Origin: Candidatus Thermoplasmatota archaeon
GTDB lineage: Archaea; Thermoplasmatota; Thermoplasmata; UBA10834
Assembly: GCA_018814355.1 (NCBI GenBank)
Contig: JAHIZT010000052.1
Location: 1-53,534 of the forward strand
Length of the DNA: 53,534 bases
Direction of reading: 5' to 3'
The notes beneath the pieces are model-generated. The model made no database searches, was not told the DNA's origin, and worked only from the letters and a program-made list of their open reading frames with translations. Both the position numbers and the translations under genes were made by a program. Within the stretch, counting starts at the first letter, position 1. The number at the start of each line of letters is the position of its first letter. Shown here piece after piece: positions 16,614-25,428 of the stretch.

Positions 16614-17603
16614 CTAGACGTCCTTCTCGTCTGGCACGGCATTGCTGACAATGGTGGATATGACCTCTTCGCCGTCGGGGATCGTCACGCCGGAATCCAC
16701 TATCGAATCTACGATCCGGCACCCGGTGCCTATTCTGGCGTCCTCAAGAACTACCGAGCTTTCCACTCGGGAACGAAGCCCAACGATGGCTCTCTCGGAC
16801 ACATAGGCACGAGGTCCTATCACCGCCCCTGCAACGACGGCTTCCTCACAAATGATGAACGGGTTCCTCAGGGTCGCACCCTCGGTCACGCACTTCTTGT
16901 GGAGAGTCTTGGATTCCTTCCCCATGAGCGTCCAAAAAGCATCTAGCACGTTCTCGCGCCTGCCGCAGTCTATCCAGTAGCCGTCGAACTTCATACCGTA
17001 CATCCCCTTATCGAGGATCTTCGGGAACACCTCGCGCTCCATGGACACGAAGCCCTTTCCTATGTAGTCGAGCACTTCATGCTCGAGCGCGTACGCGCCC
17101 GCATTTATCAGGTTCGAGAAAGCCTCCTCTCGCTTGGGCTTCTCCTGGAACCTCCTGATCCGGGCGTCCTTGTCGAGGTCGACAACCCCATAGGGTGTGG
17201 GATCGTCCACCGGCCAGAGGGATATAGAGGCGATGCCCTTCTTCCTCCTGTGGAACTTGATGAACTTGCCTATGTCGAGCGATGAGATGCTGTCGCCGTT
17301 GATCACGAGGAACTGGCCGTCTATGTGGTCCTCGACATTCTTGACGGCCCCACCTGTGCCCATAGGCTTAGGCTCGTCAACGAGCGTTATCTTCCGCTTC
17401 GGCTTGCTCTTCAGAAGGTACTCCTCCATCACGTCCTTCTTGTAGCTAACGGGGACGACGACCTCGTCCACTTCCCTCGGGATCGAATCGATGACATGCA
17501 TTATCAGAGGTTTGCCGACGACAGGGACCAGTGGTTTGGGAATGCGATATGTCAGCGGTCTCAACCGCGTGCCCATGCCTCCGACCAGCAGTACGGCCTT
17601 CAC
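16614..17603 (-). CDS. Sugar-1-phosphate nucleotidyltransferase with beta-helix C-terminus
   Basis: N-terminal Rossmann-like nucleotidyltransferase (MKAVLLVGGMGTRLRPLT signature, then the PKPLVPVVGKPL sugar/base loop and NGDSISSLD metal Asp). A C-terminal left-handed beta-helix tail of hexapeptide-like repeats runs from about residue 235 (GATLRNPFIICEEAVVAGAVIGPRAYVSERAIVG). This layout is shared by archaeal glucose-1-phosphate thymidylyl/uridylyl- and mannose-1-phosphate guanylyltransferases and by GlmU-like bifunctional enzymes. The nucleotide and sugar are not determinable here. The GTG at 17603 is chosen because a TATA box lies 28 bases upstream; an ATG at 17615 adds four residues. Confidence 0.8.
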   Translation of the reverse strand: MKAVLLVGGMGTRLRPLTYRIPKPLVPVVGKPLIMHVIDSIPREVDEVVVPVSYKKDVMEEYLLKSKPKRKITLVDEPKPMGTGGAVKNVEDHIDGQFLVINGDSISSLDIGKFIKFHRRKKGIASISLWPVDDPTPYGVVDLDKDARIRRFQEKPKREEAFSNLINAGAYALEHEVLDYIGKGFVSMEREVFPKILDKGMYGMKFDGYWIDCGRRENVLDAFWTLMGKESKTLHKKCVTEGATLRNPFIICEEAVVAGAVIGPRAYVSERAIVGLRSRVESSVVLEDARIGTGCRIVDSIVDSGVTIPDGEEVISTIVSNAVPDEKDV

Positions 17604-17627
17604 GGCATTCTGCATGCCGTTCGTTCG

Positions 17628-17634
17628 TATAAAG
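17628..17634 (-). promoter_or_regulatory. TATA box for the nucleotidyltransferase
   Basis: CTTTATA on the minus strand, centred 28 bases before GTG 17603, which points to a leaderless GTG start. Confidence 0.4.
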
Positions 17635-17707
17635 ACATCTTGTGCTCCATTCTCTGCGTGACGGCGCTGACGCTGGCAGAACGGAAATCAGAGAACATTC
17701 GACCGTT

Positions 17708-17923
17708 TCAGAGGGGCGAGATGCTTACGACGTTGTTCCCGCGGAGAATGACGGTGCCCAGGCGCTTCACGTTCTCGCCGTACGTCTCCTCCGTGTCCTC
17801 AAGAACCATGTTCAGATAGTCGTCGAAGCCAGCGAGTGTGCCTACGAGAGACCTGCTGTCTTTCAGCAGGAGCGAGACCTTCTTGTTCATGGATTTCTCT
17901 AACAAACTTAGAGGCATCACCAT
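17708..17923 (-). CDS. Sm-like archaeal RNA-binding protein (SmAP/LSm)
   Basis: A 71-residue Sm fold that assembles into a heptameric ring binding U-rich RNA. The Sm1 motif is visible in VSLLLKDSRSLVGTLAGFDDYLNMVLEDTEE (Gly, Asp, Asn at RNA-contact positions) and Sm2 in LGTVILRGNNVVSIS. In many euryarchaea this gene precedes ribosomal protein L37e, but here no L37e follows; the next gene is the nucleotidyltransferase with its own promoter. A TTTAAAT box 25-35 bases upstream suits a leaderless start. Confidence 0.92.
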   Translation of the reverse strand: MVMPLSLLEKSMNKKVSLLLKDSRSLVGTLAGFDDYLNMVLEDTEETYGENVKRLGTVILRGNNVVSISPL

Positions 17924-17997
17924 CTTGAATCACGCTCTTGTCAATGACCACACGTCATTTAAAGGTTTGCGTGAGATGCTGACGCCGAACGCGCGCA

Positions 17998-18939
17998 TCA
18001 GGGTATCCTGGACGCTGCTGGTTTTCCCCAGGCGAAGAGCCGAGCCTTGATCGAACCTCTCCTTCCCAAGTACCCGAACCCGATGGGGAAAATGAAGGAC
18101 ACAAGGACAACTGCGACCGCAAACGCTCCCAACCATATGCCGTTGCCAAGACCGCTAGTCCAAGTCAGGTCTCCCACGACGCTCGTTCCCAGGCTGTTTC
18201 GGGCCGAACCCCACCACCAGAGCAGCCCCATCAGCTGCGTCAACCCGGCGAGAGGAGTCACGAATGCCGCTGCCGAGCTGAGGATGAAGATCCACGCCCC
18301 CACCTTCCACGCGGAGCTCCCCTTCATGAACTGGTATAGGTTAGACTCCAACGGCGATATCTGGATCGAGCTTGTCGATATATTCATGGTGAGCCATGGG
18401 AGGGCGATCGCGACGAAAGCGATGAACGCGCCGATGACGCACAGCAGGTTGATCCGCAACTTCGCGGATGAATCGTATGGACTGAACGTCAGGAACCTGT
18501 TGGCCGTGCTAACCATCCTCCGCAACACGCTCGTGTTCGATCTATGCCCGGGCCCGATTGGCAGGCAAAGGCCCACAAGCACTACAGCTACGGACAAGAT
18601 GCCGAGGTATGCTCCTAATGAGAGTTCCTGAGTCCCCTGCATGTCTCTGTAGGCGGCTGGGTACGCATACAGGAAGCCAAGCATCCCTCCCAGCTGCGCG
18701 AATCCGCCTGTCGGTGTCACGAACGCCAGACCTGAGCCGACCACGAACATCGAACAGGCGAGGATGAACACGGTCGTGAAGCCAGGCGGCCCCAACAGGA
18801 TGTCATTGACAAGCAGATCGCGATAGTGGACATGATCGGGCAGGTCGCCGCCGATTATCCATGGAAAGAACAGGGACGCGAAGCCTAGGGCCGTCCCGAG
18901 CACGCACAGGACATTGACCTTGAGCTGGATTACGCTCAC
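17998..18939 (-). CDS. Membrane protein with tandem duplication (about 8 TM)
   Basis: A 313-residue integral membrane protein made of two similar halves of four membrane segments. Paired stretches include KVNVLCVLGTALGF/RINLLCVIGAFIAF, LAFVTPTGGFAQLGG/AAFVTPLAGLTQLMG and GILSVAVVLVGLCLPIG/GAFAVAVVLVSFIFPIG. A linker of about 25 polar residues separates the halves near residue 150. The start is GTG at 18939 with a TTAATA box about 28 bases upstream. No transporter family is recognised, and the gene stands alone. It may be a lineage-specific family. Confidence 0.7.
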   Translation of the reverse strand: MSVIQLKVNVLCVLGTALGFASLFFPWIIGGDLPDHVHYRDLLVNDILLGPPGFTTVFILACSMFVVGSGLAFVTPTGGFAQLGGMLGFLYAYPAAYRDMQGTQELSLGAYLGILSVAVVLVGLCLPIGPGHRSNTSVLRRMVSTANRFLTFSPYDSSAKLRINLLCVIGAFIAFVAIALPWLTMNISTSSIQISPLESNLYQFMKGSSAWKVGAWIFILSSAAAFVTPLAGLTQLMGLLWWWGSARNSLGTSVVGDLTWTSGLGNGIWLGAFAVAVVLVSFIFPIGFGYLGRRGSIKARLFAWGKPAASRIP

Positions 18940-19044
18940 CCGTTGTGAAATCTGCTTGTTCCAGTATTAAGCCTTGTGACCGTGTTATCATGTGGCAGAC
19001 TGCAGTCAAAACAGGCCAGCTGGCGAATCCACCTCAGCTAGGCC

Positions 19045-19560
19045 TTAGACAGGCTTCCCGGACATCTTGGAGAGCTCGACCTCGAGCCACGCCTTGACAT
19101 CCTGCCTTGACCTGGCGTCGATCCCGAAGGTCTCTATGAACTTCTTCGTGGTGGTGAGCTCAATGCTCTTCCTCTTCGGCTTCGCCTTCACGAGTCCGAG
19201 GTCGACTAACTGCTTGACATGGTCGTATATCTTGTTCCCAACGAGGTCGAACATCTTGCTCTGGAGGACCGGCTGGTAGTACGCTATCAGTGAAGCTGTC
19301 TTGATCATGTCCTTGGGCACCTTGAGGTCTGCGAACCTCGCCGCCGGTTGGCTGAACTCCTTCTTGACCTGCATGGCGTACCTTGTGCCCATCTTGGCTA
19401 TCTCGATGGCCCTGTCCGAGCCGTTGTACTCATCGATGAGCTTGTTCAGCGCCGACCGAATGGTCCTCACATCCAGGCCAGAAGCCGTCTGCAGGTCCGT
19501 GACCGTCACGGGCTTCGCGGCTGAGAAAAGCTCAGCCTCGACTATCCTCTCGCTCTTCAC
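19045..19560 (-). CDS. scpB: Chromosome condensation protein ScpB
   Basis: Kite-type winged-helix subunit of the SMC-ScpAB condensin-like complex. Two winged-helix domains are visible: the first in VEAELFSAAKPVTVTDLQTASGLDVRTIRSALNKLIDEY and the second in the KMFDLVGNKIYDHVKQLVDLGLVKAKPKRKS region with the conserved turn. At 171 residues it is standard. I chose GTG at 19560 because it overlaps the scpA stop as GTGA; a longer frame to 19632 would run through scpA coding sequence. It is the last gene of the smc operon. Confidence 0.88.
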   Translation of the reverse strand: MKSERIVEAELFSAAKPVTVTDLQTASGLDVRTIRSALNKLIDEYNGSDRAIEIAKMGTRYAMQVKKEFSQPAARFADLKVPKDMIKTASLIAYYQPVLQSKMFDLVGNKIYDHVKQLVDLGLVKAKPKRKSIELTTTKKFIETFGIDARSRQDVKAWLEVELSKMSGKPV

Positions 19561-20486
19561 TTGACCACCGAAACCTCTTCCATCTTCTGTGCCTCGATGG
19601 CCGACGCGTCTTCGATCTGCGCGATGTCCCACGGGACCGTCAGCTCAAGGAATATCTCGCCGTAGGGCATCTTCTCCTGCCAGATGTGTATCTTCCCGAT
19701 GCGGGCGAGGAACAGGATCGAAATGAACACCATGACCCGGTCAGCCTTGCCGGTCGTGTACAGGTCGGCTATCGGCACGGAGCCCTGACCGCACTTCTGG
19801 ATCCTCTCCCAGACCAGGGCGATGTCCTCTTCCAGGTTCTCCTTGTGTGCCTTGTCGTCGAAGTCCGGCCTCTTGTACTTCTGCATGAACTTGGCCAGCT
19901 CCTGCCGGATGTCGCTCTCCTTCTTGGCCTCCTCGAACGCGTCCAGGAGGTCTATGAGGGTGACGGGCCTGTCGCACTTGCGCCTGACCTTCTCGTCTAT
20001 GGGCATCTCATCTGTGTGCAGAAGCATCTCGCCGGTCCCGAGCTCGAACGGGTCCACGAACAGGTCCAGGTTCTCCGGGTTCCAGCCGTCGAACATCATC
20101 TCGACCTGCTCGGGCCTGTCGACCCTCAGCAGGACCTGCTCGGACTGGAGCTTCAGTATCTCCCAGGCCATGTAGACTATCTTCCCGGCTATGATGAGGT
20201 TCAGCTCAGAGGCCTTCTTGACCCTCTGGAGGTACATCTTGGAGAACTCGATCAGGTTGATGTCCCACGGGTTCATGCGCTGCGTGACCACTAGCTCGAA
20301 GACGAGCGCGACGCTCTTCTCGAAGGGGTCGTCCGATCCGACGAGCGTGCCTCTCTGCATCTCATCGACCATCTTGAGATAGCATTCGATCCTCGATTCC
20401 TTGCCCGCGCCTGAGTCATCCTCTATGATGGACTTCTGGAACATCAGGTGGTTCAGGACATCGCTGCATTCTGTCGTGAAAGTCAT
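19557..20486 (-). CDS. scpA: Chromosome condensation protein ScpA (kleisin)
   Basis: Kleisin that closes the ring between the two heads of the SMC dimer and recruits ScpB. The N-terminal region (DPFEKSVALVFELVVTQRMNPWDINLIEFSKMYLQRV) carries the SMC-neck-binding helices typical of ScpA, the middle is acidic, and the C-terminal winged-helix (about residues 240-295, TGKADRVMVFISILFLARIGKIHIWQ) binds the SMC head. The length of 309 residues is slightly long because of about 60 extra N-terminal residues. The ATG at 20486 directly follows the smc stop (TAGATG), so translation is coupled. Confidence 0.9.
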   Translation of the reverse strand: MTFTTECSDVLNHLMFQKSIIEDDSGAGKESRIECYLKMVDEMQRGTLVGSDDPFEKSVALVFELVVTQRMNPWDINLIEFSKMYLQRVKKASELNLIIAGKIVYMAWEILKLQSEQVLLRVDRPEQVEMMFDGWNPENLDLFVDPFELGTGEMLLHTDEMPIDEKVRRKCDRPVTLIDLLDAFEEAKKESDIRQELAKFMQKYKRPDFDDKAHKENLEEDIALVWERIQKCGQGSVPIADLYTTGKADRVMVFISILFLARIGKIHIWQEKMPYGEIFLELTVPWDIAQIEDASAIEAQKMEEVSVVK

Positions 20487-23400
20487 CTAGCTGGCCTCCT
20501 CTTCCGCCTTCGGCTGTTCATCGGTCTGCTCCGGCACGTCCGCGCCCTCGCCGATGTTGGGCTTCATGACGAGGTAGGATATGCCCTCGCGCTGCATCGT
20601 CACACCTATGATGTGGTCCGCCTCCCTGAGCGTGATGTTCCTGAGGGATATCTGTATGAACTGGGCGTTCTTCGCGCTCCTCTTGACGGCCTTGGCGACG
20701 TTCTCCGCGTTGATCCCGTCCAGGAACATGTCGACCTCATCCAGCAAATAGAACGGCGAGGGCTCGTGCGCCTGGATGGCGAATATGAACGATAGCGCGG
20801 TCAGGCTCTTCTCGCCGCCCGACAACGCCTCCATCCGGACGACCTTCTTGTCCTTCGGCCGCGCCTTGATGATGAGTCCGCCCGCGAGCGGGTCCTCCTC
20901 GTTCTCGAGCAACAGTTCGGCATCTCCACCGTTGGACAGCTCGGCGAAGATCCTTTTGAAGTTCTCGTTGATCCCGACGAATATCTTATTGAACCCGAGC
21001 TTCTTCTTGTCGTTGAGCTCCGCCACGAGCTTCATGAGGTTGGACTTCTGTTTCCCTAGCTGGCCGATCTCGTCCTTGAGCCCATCGAACCTGTGTCTCT
21101 TCTCCTCGTATTCGTCTATCGCCTTGAGGTTGACCGCCCCGAGAGTGGATATCTGTCTCTCGCAGTCCCCGATGGTGATCTTCAGGTCCTCGACGGACGG
21201 GACCTGCTCGGGCAGCTTGACCGCGGAGTACTGAGCGAGCTCTGATTCCGCCTCCTGTAGCTTCTTCTCGGTCTCGCCCACCTTCGTCTGGAGGCTCAGG
21301 ACGAAGTCGCAGCTCGTCTGAGCCTTCGTGTGGAACTTCTCGATGCCGGCCTCGGTGTCAGTCTTCTTCTTGTAGAGTGAATCGCGCTTGGTCCTGAGGG
21401 TGTTAAGCTTGTCACCCATCGACCTCTCCATCTTCTGGAGGGCCTTGAGTTCGGTCTCCTGTTGGACCTGCTTCTCGGCGCTCTCCTCGCCCTTCTGCTT
21501 GAGCTCCTTGAGCTTGTCTTCGGTTTGCTGAATGCCGGCTTCGAGCTCGGCTTTCCTGCCCTGGACTAGCTCCATCTGCTTTGTTGTTGTCTGTATCTCC
21601 GAGTTGAGGTTCGCCACCTCGTTCGACAGTTCGAAGATCTCCGCCTCAAGCTCCTTCAGCTGCTTCGAGAGCTCGTGGGGCGTTGCCTCCATGAGCTTCT
21701 TGTCCTTGGTCTCCTTCTTCTTCTTGGTCTTCTCGATGTCGTCCTGGAACCTGCCCAGGTCGGTCTTCGTCCTGTCCAGGAGGTCCATGCTGTCGGCGAT
21801 TTCCTTGTTCTTGGTATCCAGCTCCGCCTCGAGTGATGATAGCTTCGTCTCGAACTCCTTCTTCTTGGTCTCGAGCACTGCTATCTTGACGCTCTCTCCG
21901 CCGTCCTTGGTCGTGGCATCGTGGATCTGGGTCTCCAACTGAGATATGCTGAGCTTGAGCTCTGCGACCTCCGCCTGTATCTTCTCGGACTCCTCGATGG
22001 CCGTCCGGAGCTCTGCCGCCTTCTTCTCGATCTTGCTCTCCGACGGCGCGCCGAACTTCATCATGTTCTTGTCGAGCGTTCCACCGACCATCGCGCCGCT
22101 TGCCTCTGCCAGTTCGCCCTCCAATGTGACAAGTCTGATCCCGCCCATCAGTCTCCTGGCCTCTTCCAGGTTCTTCACGACGACGGTGTCGCCGAAGACG
22201 AACCAGAAAGCCGTCCTGTACTTCTCCTCGAACTTGACAAGGTCGATCGCGAATCCGATGGAGCCTTTGGCCGCCATTATCGCCTTGCCCCTCGGTCTGC
22301 CATCGATCATCTTGTTGAGCGGCAGGAACGTCGCCCTGCCGACCTTGTTCTTCTTGAGGTAGCTGATGCAGTCGGATGCGACCGCATCTGAATCGACAAC
22401 TATGGACTGCATCCGGGCGCCTGCAGAGACATTCACCGCAGTCTCATACTCGTCTTGGACCTCAGCCAGTTCCGCGATTGTGCCATGGATGCCCTTGATT
22501 GTGCCCTTGTCCCTAGCCTCGAGGAGCGTGCTCACGGCGTTGTTGTAGCCCTTCCTGACCTGGTTGACTGCCTCAGCCTCCGCCTTGAACTGGTTGTACT
22601 CCCTCGTGAGACTCTTGATGGCGTTCTCCAGATCCTGATACTGCTCCAACAGCTTCCGTTCCTTGTTCCTCTTCGCCTGGTATTCTTCCTGGAGCTTCCT
22701 CGAGCTCTGGGTCGTGCCCTTCGTCTCGTTCTTGAGCTCCTTGATAGACCATTCTGCGTCCTTGAGCTCGAATTCGTAGGTCTTCTTCGTCTCTTCCAGG
22801 TTGGCGATGTCGATCTTCAGTCTCTGGACCCGCTCGTTGAGCCTGTCCTGCTCGAGGTTCAGCGCGTGGAGCTTCTCCTCCTTCGTTGTGACCTCTACCG
22901 ACAGTCCTATGGCTTCCTTCTGGAGGTTGCTGAGATCGGAATCTGATTTGGAGATCTCGTCCTGATGCTCGGTAAGCCGTCCCCGCTTCTCCTCGAGATG
23001 TCCCGACTTCTCCTTGTGTGTCTGCTTGAGCGGCGCGAGCTTGTCATCCAGCTCCTTCAGGTCCTTCGTGACGGCCTTCTGGTCCTCCTGCTGGGCCACC
23101 TTGACCTCCTTGAGCGACTCGATCATCTCCGCGGAGTTCGTGACGGAATCCTTGGCACGGGCGATCTCCACCCTGAGGGTGTCGATCTTGTCCTTGATCT
23201 CCTTGGCCTCCTCGCCCCCGCGCTCGGTGATCTCCGCCTCCACGGCCGTGAGCTCCTGGCTGACCTCCGTGAGCTCCGCCTCCAGCTCCGTCTTCTTGGC
23301 TTCCGCCTTCTCCTTCTCGGCTGTGTAGTTGGTGATCTGCTCATTGACGGACGCGATCTCTCGTTCGATCGACACCTTCCTCTTCATCACCATGCACGCC

Positions 23401-24092
23401 TGCGATGAAACGAGTGTGTCGTGGAGGTCCTTGTACTTCAGGGCGCCCTCCCGGTCCGCGTCCAGCTGCCTCATCTGTTTCTTGAGCTCGTCGTGGATGA
23501 TGGACAGGCGGTTGATGTTCTCCTCGGCTGCCAAGCGTTCCTTCTCGGCGCTCTGGATCTCCTCGTCGAACTTGGTTATGCCTGATATGTCGTCGAGTAT
23601 GCGCCTGCGTTCCAGGTTGGTCATCTCGACTATCCTCGTGATGTCTCCCTGCTGGACGAAGTTGTACCCGTCCGCGCTTATGTGCGCATTTGCAAGGAGA
23701 TTGTCGAATTCACCCAAGGAGGACCTTCTGTCATTGACATAGAAGTAAGAGTAGTATCCCTCCACGTTATCCGAAACGCGCACGACGCGCGTGAGCTTCA
23801 CCGTGGCGGAATCGATCGGGATGAGCCTGTCGGAGTTGTCGAAGACCAGGCTCACCTTGGTCTCGCTTGCAGGCTTCTTGTCCTTGCCGCCGTTGAATAT
23901 GAGGTCAGTGAGCTTTCCCGCCCTGATCACTCTCGAGCTGCGAGGACCCAGCACGAACAGGATCCCGTCAGAGATGTTCGACTTGCCTGCGCCGTTCGGC
24001 CCGGTGACTGCGCTGTAGCCCTCCAATAGAGGGATTCTCGTCTTCCGAGCGAACGACTTGAAGTTCTCGAGCTCGATCTCCTTCAGATACAT
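20487..24092 (-). CDS. smc: Chromosome segregation ATPase SMC
   Basis: SMC subunit of the archaeal condensin, 1201 residues. The ATP head has Walker A GPNGAGKSN at residues 31-39, the C-terminal signature LSGGEKSLTAL near 1090, and Walker B FYLLDEVDMFLD soon after. Two long coiled-coil arms flank a hinge at about 500-640 (GIHGTIAELAEV...VGRATFLPLNK). Start: ATG at 24092 is chosen since MYLKEIELENFKSF is the conserved N-terminus and GGAGAGG lies 7 bases upstream. The frame is open to 24200, where upstream ATGs would add 36 unconserved residues. It leads the smc-scpA-scpB operon. Confidence 0.95.
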   Translation of the reverse strand: MYLKEIELENFKSFARKTRIPLLEGYSAVTGPNGAGKSNISDGILFVLGPRSSRVIRAGKLTDLIFNGGKDKKPASETKVSLVFDNSDRLIPIDSATVKLTRVVRVSDNVEGYYSYFYVNDRRSSLGEFDNLLANAHISADGYNFVQQGDITRIVEMTNLERRRILDDISGITKFDEEIQSAEKERLAAEENINRLSIIHDELKKQMRQLDADREGALKYKDLHDTLVSSQACMVMKRKVSIEREIASVNEQITNYTAEKEKAEAKKTELEAELTEVSQELTAVEAEITERGGEEAKEIKDKIDTLRVEIARAKDSVTNSAEMIESLKEVKVAQQEDQKAVTKDLKELDDKLAPLKQTHKEKSGHLEEKRGRLTEHQDEISKSDSDLSNLQKEAIGLSVEVTTKEEKLHALNLEQDRLNERVQRLKIDIANLEETKKTYEFELKDAEWSIKELKNETKGTTQSSRKLQEEYQAKRNKERKLLEQYQDLENAIKSLTREYNQFKAEAEAVNQVRKGYNNAVSTLLEARDKGTIKGIHGTIAELAEVQDEYETAVNVSAGARMQSIVVDSDAVASDCISYLKKNKVGRATFLPLNKMIDGRPRGKAIMAAKGSIGFAIDLVKFEEKYRTAFWFVFGDTVVVKNLEEARRLMGGIRLVTLEGELAEASGAMVGGTLDKNMMKFGAPSESKIEKKAAELRTAIEESEKIQAEVAELKLSISQLETQIHDATTKDGGESVKIAVLETKKKEFETKLSSLEAELDTKNKEIADSMDLLDRTKTDLGRFQDDIEKTKKKKETKDKKLMEATPHELSKQLKELEAEIFELSNEVANLNSEIQTTTKQMELVQGRKAELEAGIQQTEDKLKELKQKGEESAEKQVQQETELKALQKMERSMGDKLNTLRTKRDSLYKKKTDTEAGIEKFHTKAQTSCDFVLSLQTKVGETEKKLQEAESELAQYSAVKLPEQVPSVEDLKITIGDCERQISTLGAVNLKAIDEYEEKRHRFDGLKDEIGQLGKQKSNLMKLVAELNDKKKLGFNKIFVGINENFKRIFAELSNGGDAELLLENEEDPLAGGLIIKARPKDKKVVRMEALSGGEKSLTALSFIFAIQAHEPSPFYLLDEVDMFLDGINAENVAKAVKRSAKNAQFIQISLRNITLREADHIIGVTMQREGISYLVMKPNIGEGADVPEQTDEQPKAEEEAS

Positions 24093-24176
24093 CGGTTTCC
24101 TCTCCAAGCGGAATGCGAAAACATGGCGTGGCTGGAGCTTAGCTGCAATGCTGTTCTCTGCATCCCATCCCGTGAA

Positions 24177-24194
24177 GTCCGACATGTGTCGGAC
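24177..24194. promoter_or_regulatory. Inverted repeat at predicted smc transcription start
   Basis: GTCCGACA-TG-TGTCGGAC, two perfect 8-base arms with a 2-base centre. It starts about 28 bases downstream of the TATA box, where RNA polymerase would begin, and ends 85 bases before the smc ATG. This position suits a repressor site. Confidence 0.5.
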
Positions 24195-24216
24195 GCACAA
24201 TAAAATGGGCTACAGA

Positions 24217-24227
24217 GTATATAATAC
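24217..24227 (-). promoter_or_regulatory. TATA box of the smc-scpA-scpB operon
   Basis: GTATTATATAC on the minus strand, a near-ideal archaeal TATA element, with predicted transcription start near 24192-24196. Confidence 0.5.
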
Positions 24228-24228
24228 T

Positions 24229-24248
24229 TAGGCCCACAAGTGGGCCTA
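24229..24248 (-). terminator. Hairpin at the stop of the glycosyltransferase gene
   Basis: TAGGCCCAC-TT-GTGGGCCTA on the minus strand. Nine-base arms begin at the TAG stop codon itself. There is no long T run, so it may shape the 3' end rather than terminate strongly. It lies directly upstream of the smc TATA box. Confidence 0.4.
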
Positions 24249-25379
24249 GTTCGGCCGGCTCAGAGCCTGGTATGCGCTCAGAAGCTCCGTTCTGGACCGG
24301 TTCCAGGAGTACTCCTGGTCGTAGAGCTGTCTTCCCTTTCGCCCCATGTCGACTAGCGATTTGGTGTTTGATGTGGACTTGATCACAGCCTCAATGAATG
24401 CCGCCTTGTTGTACGGGATGACGATCCCGCATCCTGCCGCTTCGACCTTCTTCGCGATGTCCAAACCCTTGGTAGTGAGCATCGGCCTGCCCACCGCCAT
24501 CGCGTTGATGATCTTGCCAGGGGTTCCAACCACATTGTTCGAATTTGAGGGGTCCATCATGGCGATAACGAGGTCGCTCGCGTATGTGATCCTGAGTGCC
24601 TCATCCGTATCGACCGTACCTATGAACTTCACAGCTGGGTTGTGCAAAGCCTCCCTTGACACCATCGGTTTGAGAGTCCCGTTCCCTGCGACCACGACGG
24701 TGATCTTGTCCGCTGCTGTGAAAGAGGTGACTGCCTCCTCAACGAATCTGCCCGGTTCGAGCGAACCTAGGTATGACACGACGAACCCTCTTAGCCCGTA
24801 TCTGCTTCTGATGGCCTGGACGTCTGTTCCCTCGATCACGGACGGGTCCTGACTGGTCGTCACGACCCGCGCCCTATCCTTTCTGCCAGCGGACAACTCT
24901 TCAGCCAGGGCTTCGCTGACCGTTATGACGGCATCGGCTCTCCGGGCGCACCTCCTCTCCCAGGTCCACACGAGCTTTGAGATCGGGCCCACTTCATTCT
25001 CAATCATCTTTGCGTAGAGCTCGTGCGCATCGTAGAGAAGTGGTCTTCCTGACAACTTCGAGATCGCCATACCGAGTGGGAGAGTATCGAAATCATTTGC
25101 GTGTATGACATCGAATTCGATGTGCCTGCTTGCTCGCAAAGCCCTGATCCAGAACCTCGGAAGCCTAGCCAGAATCTTGCCTGGAGCTCTCTGCGGAGCC
25201 TTCGGACCTAGGCGGATGACATGGATTCCAGCCTCATCTGCCTCCGGAGGTCTGCTCATCTCCCTATCCCAGGCTAGGAGATGGACCTGGTACCCCGCGC
25301 TGATTAGCGCCCTGGCCTCAAGTTGGACCCTAGGGTCTGGCCTGTAGGGATTAGACAGCAGCATCAGGGTAGAAGGCAT
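24246..25379 (-). CDS. Glycosyltransferase, GT4-like (GT-B fold)
   Basis: A 377-residue GT-B enzyme. The N-terminal half starts MPSTLMLLSNPYRPDPRVQLEARAL and contains FDVIHANDFDTLPLG. The C-terminal half has VSYLGSLEPGRFVEEA, a GNGTLK loop, FIGTVDTDEALRITYASDLVIAMMDPSN and PGKIINAMAVGRPMLT, which binds the nucleotide-sugar donor. The usual ExxxxxxxE donor motif is altered to a KIINAMA type, as in some cell-surface polysaccharide transferases. The donor is not known. It lies 50 bases after the WbpB-like gene but has its own TATA box, and probably works on the sugar made there. Confidence 0.82.
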   Translation of the reverse strand: MPSTLMLLSNPYRPDPRVQLEARALISAGYQVHLLAWDREMSRPPEADEAGIHVIRLGPKAPQRAPGKILARLPRFWIRALRASRHIEFDVIHANDFDTLPLGMAISKLSGRPLLYDAHELYAKMIENEVGPISKLVWTWERRCARRADAVITVSEALAEELSAGRKDRARVVTTSQDPSVIEGTDVQAIRSRYGLRGFVVSYLGSLEPGRFVEEAVTSFTAADKITVVVAGNGTLKPMVSREALHNPAVKFIGTVDTDEALRITYASDLVIAMMDPSNSNNVVGTPGKIINAMAVGRPMLTTKGLDIAKKVEAAGCGIVIPYNKAAFIEAVIKSTSNTKSLVDMGRKGRQLYDQEYSWNRSRTELLSAYQALSRPN

Positions 25380-25402
25380 CGGCCAGTGAATCCACGGACG
25401 GG

Positions 25403-25410
25403 CTATAAAA
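25403..25410 (-). promoter_or_regulatory. TATA box for the glycosyltransferase at 25379
   Basis: TTTTATAG on the minus strand, 28 bases before the ATG, predicting a leaderless transcript. Confidence 0.5.
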
Positions 25411-25428
25411 TGACATCCGTTTGTCTGG

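Noticed and set aside
20487-24092. Long plus-strand frames opposite smc (up to about 160 codons)
   Set aside because: They are antisense shadows caused by the codon bias of a highly charged coiled-coil gene; they contain low-complexity Leu/Ser/Arg runs and no start signals.
24092-24200. Extension of SMC to an ATG at 24200 or 24185
   Set aside because: The TATA box would suit a leaderless start there, but the extra 36 residues are unlike other SMC N-termini and a good ribosome site precedes the ATG at 24092. Not fully excluded.
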